DNA from: Nemertoderma westbladi
Lineage: Eukaryota; Xenacoelomorpha; Nemertodermatida; Nemertodermatidae
Direction: 5' to 3'
Assembly (NCBI GenBank): GCA_032718475.1
Contig: JAUCBJ010002563.1
Location: 1-64,000, forward strand
Length of the DNA: 64,000 nt
Below the pieces are notes generated by a model. The model saw nothing but the letters and a program-made list of their open reading frames with translations, did no database searches and was not told the origin of the DNA. Shown here piece by piece: positions 58,868 through 64,000 of the stretch. A program made the translations under genes and the position numbers. The stretch's first letter is position 1, and each line of letters starts with the position of its first letter.

Positions 58868-59869
58868 TTAGTAATCATATAAAGATGAGATCCACTTAAC
58901 AACCTCTCTACCGGCCTTCTCCTTGGTCAATGGATCGGCAATCATTTCCTTTGTAGGAATCCAATTAATAGGACTCATATTTCCTTCTTTACGTTCCTCC
59001 TTGACAACATCACGGACACAGTCTAAGTCCAACTGTAATCGTCTTTCCGAACAGGGTGACCCATTGAACAAAGCATTGTAGAGACATCGATTGTCAGTTG
59101 ATAACTTTATGTGAGGTGCCTTTTTACCAGTTATCTCTTTGATCAAACGTTTGATATATACACCATCATCTACAGCATCAATCATAGCTATCGCTTCTGC
59201 AGCTATTGCACTCCTCGCCACTCTTTTCAGTTTATAAGATCGCCAGGCTATCAAACTGTTACACCACATAATAATATACCCACCCCACGATGGATTGGCA
59301 AAGGAAGCATCAACATATATCATTAAATTGCTATCAGAAATGTTCTTGGAGAAAGTAATTATAACTGGCTGCGATTTAACAGTTCGAATAACTTTATTTA
59401 TTTTATAAAGATCAGAAGCAGTGATTTTCAATGTTCGTGTTGCCAAAGTAGAAACCATAAAAGCTATATCAGGTCTGCTGGAATTACTGAGCCACTGGAG
59501 CTTACCAATTATAGATCTGGCAACCTCACATTCTCTACCTTGCTTCATTGCCTCTGAAACATCAATTTCATTTATGGTATCTGCATATTTTGATTGACAT
59601 ATCTCATAGCGACCACATTTTAGTCTAAGCTGAACTCCTAAGAAATCGACCCATTCAACTCCAACATGTATAATACACTTAACCTTTAGCCTTTGAGTGA
59701 ACTCAGAAATAATAAATTCAAGAGTTTTATTGCAGCCAGTGATAATGAGGTCATCAACATGTACGACTATCAGTCCAGTTGTTTCCATAGTTTCCTTATC
59801 TTGAAAAGTAAAAACTGCATTATCTGTCTTCAAAACTGATCCACCAATATTTAAGATAACAGACTTCAT
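58868..59869 (-). pseudogene. Copia RT (C-terminal) and RNase H
   Basis: In frame with the upstream segment but separated from it by a TAA at 59870-59872. It contains the RT active-site box VHVDDLII and the copia RNase H domain: YVDASFANPSWGGY, then SAIAAEAIAM (usual S.AEAE position) and IKLSTDNRCLYNAL. It ends shortly after WIPTKEMIADPLTK, the conserved copia tail. Confidence 0.92.
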
Positions 59870-60945
59870 TTATTCATACCATTTTCTAGAAGCATCGGTT
59901 AAACCATAAGCACATTTATTCAATTTCCATAGTATTTGGTCACCAGTGGTTACCTGAATATCCTTCGGAGGAATAACACAGACACATCGATCCATGTCAT
60001 CGCCTTGCAGGAAGGCTGTTTTAACATCAATTACAGTCATTTTCCACTCATTTTCAGTAGCCAAGGCCAAAGTTGTTCGGATAGAGTAACGAGTACATGT
60101 GGGTGAGTACCCTATAACATTATCTTTATCTTCAAAGCCTCGCAGAACCAGTCGAGCCTTTGGAATCTGCTCACCATCATGCTCCTTCAGTGTTAGAATC
60201 CATCGTGATGAGACTACACTTGCATTATCAGGGATAAGATCTGTGTTTATTTCAGTATAAACTTTATTATCAATCCATGATTGAAGTTCAGATACCTTTG
60301 CATGTTCAAATATGTCAGAGTCAGGTTGTTTAACTACCATTGCTTCATAACGGTCTGGCTTGTTTCTCACTCGAGTAGATCTTCTTGTTAGAACATCTGC
60401 CTCTATATCTTCAGACATATTTCCCTCATCCTCACTGCTACTCAAAGCAACTTCCTCCTCTCGAATAATATTAGCAGATTTGGCAGCTTGAACAGCAGTA
60501 CATTGCTCTTTAGAATGAAGATAATCAATACCATCTTTCTTATTGGTTTCACCTTTATTGTTCAAATTTATAAAGTTAATATGTGTCAAATCATTGCGAT
60601 GACACCTCACATACTTGAAGCCATGCTTCAATAATATTTCAGTTCCATCAAAGCCTGCCACTGTAGCTGGTCCAGACCAAGAAGATTCTCGCCTGGAATA
60701 AAAGTAAACTTTATCGCCAATTGCAAAGTTATCATTTGATGTACGAACATTTGTTCTTAAAGCTCGCCGAATTCGCTCTGAATTTTCTGCTTTCATATAT
60801 GCAACTCGTGTTTCTCTCAAGCATCTTAAATGTCTTTCAACCACAGTATTCATTTGTTGTACTTCCAGTGCTGGAAGTTTATCATCAATTATACAATTAA
60901 TTCGTGGCATACCACCAAAGACTAGTTGATAGGGTGAAAACCCTG
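59870..60945 (-). pseudogene. Copia integrase C-terminus and RT (N-terminal)
   Basis: Follows a one-base frameshift near 60945-60955. The beginning reads GFSPYQLVFGGMPR-type integrase sequence. A low-complexity acidic linker follows, then RT motifs KARLVLRGFEDKD, VIDVKTAFLQGDD and LNKCAYGLTDASRKWY. It stops at the in-frame TAA 59872-59870. Confidence 0.92.
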
Positions 60946-62340
60946 AGTTATTAAGTTACAATTCTTAGCAAATGTAGCCAATTTCATAACCGAATCTACA
61001 TTTAAATCCCTCTCATCAAACCGAACCTTGTAGAATATTTCCTTTATAACACCATTATGACGCCCAACGACACCATTAGAGAAGGGACAATATGGGACAG
61101 TGACATTATGCTCAATATTAAATGCTTCACACATTTTCAAGAATGTATCTGCTATGAATTCTCCACCATTATCTGTTAATATACATCTTGGACTTCCAAA
61201 TAAAGAGATCCAGTTATCTATGATACTCTGCTGACTGGTTAAACTAGTCTTATCCTTAACCCGAAGGAACATGCTATATCTAGTGAAAAGGTCAATAATA
61301 TGAATAGCCCAGAATTTTTCTTGTATATCATCAACTTGTGTTAAATCTATGGCTAGCATCTCATTGAACTCATTAGCCAAAGGAATTGTCACAGAGGGTT
61401 TATTTGGCGCTCTTCTATTGATTTTGCAATTATTACAATTATCTATTACTTTCTCCAAATCTTCTCTCATATATCTATTTCCACTATTTCTTAAAAGTTC
61501 AGCTAATTTTTCCTTGGAAGGATGACCAAATTGACGATGCAATTTCTCAAGTTCTTTATGTTTAAGAAAACATTGATTAGCCTCCATGTTACTATCCTTT
61601 CTAATGTTATTAAAGCTATGAAATGGTGATAAATTGACAATAATATGACCACTTGTCAGTTCTTTCAGTTCAATATTTTGTTCTTTTACACAAATTGTGT
61701 AATTTATTAGATCCAGAGTAGCCCCCAAATTATGTAAGGACTTTATTGAGATTAGCATAGGAAGATGACTATTAATTACTTCGACTTTTATTTTATACTG
61801 AATACCGCCAATCCATATAGGAATAATTACATAATATAAAGCATCATATGAATCACCTCCTCCAAAAGTGAAAGTAGCTTTCAAATGTTTTGTGACAATA
61901 TTATTTACTAACTCAGGGTGACAAAATTGTAACCATGATAAATATTTTGAATACCACAACTCACCTGCAAGTGTTCTTGTACAAGCTGTATCAATAACAG
62001 CTGTAGGAGTAAAATCATATTCCTGTTCAATATCAACCTCTAAACATAGAACATCAGAAGGAATAACAAATAAGGTACTGTTAACCTCACCCTTTTGTGG
62101 ACAATCACGTCTCCAGTGCATTGATGAGCCACAAACTGTGCAACGATTTGTTGGTGAAGGCCCATATATTGCCTGGACATTAGTTCCTCTTCTTCGCATT
62201 GATCGAAATTGACCATTTTCTGAACCATAATGTGGAGACCAACCACGTCTATATCCAGTTCCACCTCCCCGAGGACCACGAAATCCTCGGTTGGCATTGG
62301 CACGCCAATTATTACCGGTATTTCTATTATTCCAATAGAC
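60922..62340 (-). pseudogene. Copia gag zinc knuckle, protease and integrase
   Basis: Open from just after a TAA at 62343-62341. In order: an Arg/Gly-rich stretch, zinc knuckle C..C....H....C in CTVCGSSMHWRRDC, aspartic protease motif VIDTACT, integrase H-H-C-C zinc region (H.. FGHPS to NCNNCK), catalytic D in AIDLTQ and D in LTDNGGEF. The third acidic residue (E of the usual VERHN) is Gly, codon GGG at 61065-61063. Confidence 0.93.
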
Positions 62341-62343
62341 TTA

Positions 62344-62960
62344 TTGTTGATCATAATTTTCATTAGCACTACTTGATGTCTGTAGAACACTTTCCGTTTT
62401 AATAACTGTATCATTCGTAACACACCCTGCTCCAACTCCCATATTAGAATATGTTCGTAAGATTGTTAGTTTTATTTCTGTAAACTTTAAAACTGAGCTG
62501 GCCAACACCATACTGCCATACGTCGCTCCCTTTCATCTAAGTTTGCATTATGCAACAACTCAGCAGCAAGCACAGTATCACTTAATGTCATATCAAACTG
62601 TTTCATTTCTGAGTATATTTTCTCAAATTGTAACACATAATCACGCATTGAAACATCAAATTTCCTTTTATTATCTTTAAATTTCATATAAGCAGAATAT
62701 GCACGATCATCTGCTGGTATAAGAAAAACAGTATCAAGTAAATCCTTTAATGTATCTAAACCGGTATTTTGGCTTAATTGAACACTTGTTAGTTCTAATG
62801 CCTTTTCCTTTGCTTTTCCTAATAGGCTTAGTACAACCAGGCCAGCGCGCTTGGCAACAACAACATCAGTAATACTTTCCCATATAACCAATTCTTTCTT
62901 CCAAATAATGTAGTCATCTGAGTCTGGATTAAACTTTGGCGGATGTTTGGTGGTTGACAT
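62344..62960 (-). pseudogene. Copia gag (frameshifted)
   Basis: Starts at ATG 62960 with a UBN2/gag-like domain (YIIWKKELVIWESI, LLGKAKEKALELT, YVLQFEKIYSEMKQFD). A frameshift near 62515 moves the reading to another frame, which ends at the TAA 62343-62341. A longer open frame upstream lacks an ATG start. Confidence 0.88.
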
Positions 62961-63123
62961 TACTAGGCCTATATATTTAATTCCCCAATACCGGGACCGG
63001 TCCGGTCCGGTATGCAAGACCGGTAGGCTACACCTAAATCATTAACTTCACTGACTGATTGACAGATTGATTACTGGATTAGGCATCCACGTACTAATTT
63101 ATAATAACGGTACCGGGATCGTT

Positions 63124-63141
63124 AACCACGCTCTGCTACCA
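63124..63141 (-). promoter_or_regulatory. Copia primer binding site (initiator tRNA-Met type)
   Basis: Minus-strand TGGTAGCAGAGCGTGGTT starts directly after the 5' LTR. The first 11-12 bases fit the 3' end of initiator tRNA-Met, the usual primer for copia elements; the remainder depends on the host tRNA sequence. Confidence 0.82.
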
Positions 63142-63349
63142 TGTTAATATTTCAAATAGAGTTCTATATATCAGTATAATATATAATTATAAATACGGTA
63201 TATGTTGATAAGGTGACATACCGGTAAACATTACAGCAGTAGGTCTAGCTAGGTCTTGCAGTAATCCCACCTACCTACCTACCCACAGTATATCAGTATT
63301 ACGGTAGGTACATAAATCAAGCTAAATCATGATTCTCACATTTCTCACA
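63142..63349 (-). repeat. Copia 5' LTR
   Basis: 208 bp, TGTTAATATTTC...TTTCTCACA on the plus strand, uninterrupted. It is adjacent to the primer binding site and the GAATT target duplication. Confidence 0.95.
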
Positions 63350-63354
63350 GAATT

Positions 63355-64000
63355 CTCTTCTCGGGGTCAGCTTTCCAGGCTGGCCCCCATGGGTCTGTTT
63401 TCACTACCCATCCTTGGTACATCTGCGAGCTAAGCTGTACCAAGGCATCTGGCATCTCTGTTTTAGACTATTGCCCTCACTCCTCACACAATTTTATCTC
63501 TCGGACTTTGTTGTCCCTTCCTCTCTCACCAGTTCCTTAGGACTCATCCCCCTCCATGCTCGCTCCCCACGCTTGAATCTCGCACCCTTCTACTTCCTCT
63601 TACCCTAACACTTCCTCCCCATACTCTTCCCATACTCAACCCATTTTATCCCCACTCACTTCTGTCAGGCCTCACATTCTCGTTTATGCCGTCGCACTCA
63701 AGAAGTGAGGTCTGTCTAATGTCTCGTCCTCCTGTTTCAGTCAATTAGTCTGCAGTCCCAGTAGCTAATTGGAAAAGTTTATATCTGACTATAGTATGTA
63801 TATTATGCTTTCTTTAATATTGATTAATTACCAACGTACATACTAATTGCACTTAGGAATTGTTTGTACTGGTCTGTCCATGCGGTGCCTTCCAGGCACG
63901 TTGACATCGCTTGTCCTAGAGTTCTACATCGCTCCTCCCGCACCCTCCGGGAACCATCTCAGTTCTTTACCCCTATTGTCGTCCTGCCTCGGTCGCTTCT
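63355..64000. other. Noncoding pyrimidine-rich sequence
   Basis: Pyrimidine-rich (CTTCCTC/CTCACC words) to the window end. A 64-codon frame at 63414-63608 has no recognisable domain. It could be the edge of a repeat outside the window. Confidence 0.35.

Larger units (their letters stand above)
55612..63349 (-). mobile_element. Ty1/copia LTR retrotransposon with a nested insertion
   Basis: Minus-strand element of about 4.98 kb excluding a 2.76-kb insertion in its 3' LTR. Ends are TG...CA, flanked by GAATT at 55607-55611 and 63350-63354. LTRs of 208 and 214 bp are identical apart from a 6-bp indel (GACCCA). A primer binding site, polypurine tract, gag, zinc knuckle, protease, integrase, RT and RNase H are present in copia order (integrase before RT). 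Gag-pol is broken by two frameshifts and two stops, and the integrase catalytic Glu is Gly. The protease motif DTACT and integrase style suggest an animal copia lineage such as GalEa; this is tentative. Confidence 0.95.

Overview
The window is animal (metazoan) nuclear DNA. It holds a spliced CNNM-type gene with GT/AG introns, animal orthologues of phosphorylase kinase beta and transglutaminase, a non-LTR retrotransposon, a Ty1/copia element, tRNA-like SINEs, foldback elements and long satellites. The mix suggests a repeat-rich marine invertebrate, but I cannot name the species from sequence alone.

Four conserved protein-coding genes are visible, all on the minus strand: (1) CNNM metal transporter, three exons (7302 to 3498); (2) PM20D1-like M20 peptidase (16354-14804); (3) phosphorylase b kinase beta subunit, PHKB (42602-39369); (4) transglutaminase (51231-49036). 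Genes 2-4 are each one uninterrupted reading frame. This is striking for PHKB, which has dozens of exons in vertebrates, and suggests an intron-poor lineage or retrocopies. The four genes do not form an operon or shared pathway.

Almost everything else is repetitive. Tandem arrays: 26-bp (1.4-2.8 kb), 16-bp in CNNM intron 1 (5.8-6.1 kb), 97-bp (17.4-24.0 kb, with an approximately 3.1-kb higher-order duplication), 44-bp (27.0-28.1 kb), 31/32-bp (30.3-39.4 kb, split by a LINE), 19-bp (46.9-47.5 kb), 42-bp (53.3-53.6 kb) and approximately 460-bp (56.6-58.2 kb). Mobile elements: an RTE-like LINE at 33.6-37.2 kb with fragments at 12.4 and 52.2 kb; a Ty1/copia retrotransposon at 55.6-63.3 kb with LTRs, 5-bp target duplication, primer binding site and polypurine tract, and a 2.76-kb insertion inside one LTR; a 1.9-kb foldback at 24.3-26.1 kb carrying a 246-bp MITE; a dispersed palindromic family (8, 13, 43/46 and 53.6-55.0 kb); and tRNA-like SINEs.

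Two observations stand out. First, the minus strand at 28389-28434 contains a complete type I hammerhead self-cleaving ribozyme, set between A-box-like and B-box-like pol III promoter motifs as if it replaced the anticodon arm of a tRNA-like sequence. Second, the last four codons and stop of PHKB (a CaaX-like C-Q-V-Q tail) lie inside the terminal unit of the 31/32-bp satellite, and the satellite consensus carries the same codons in frame. The array may therefore have been seeded from the prenylation-signal end of the gene.
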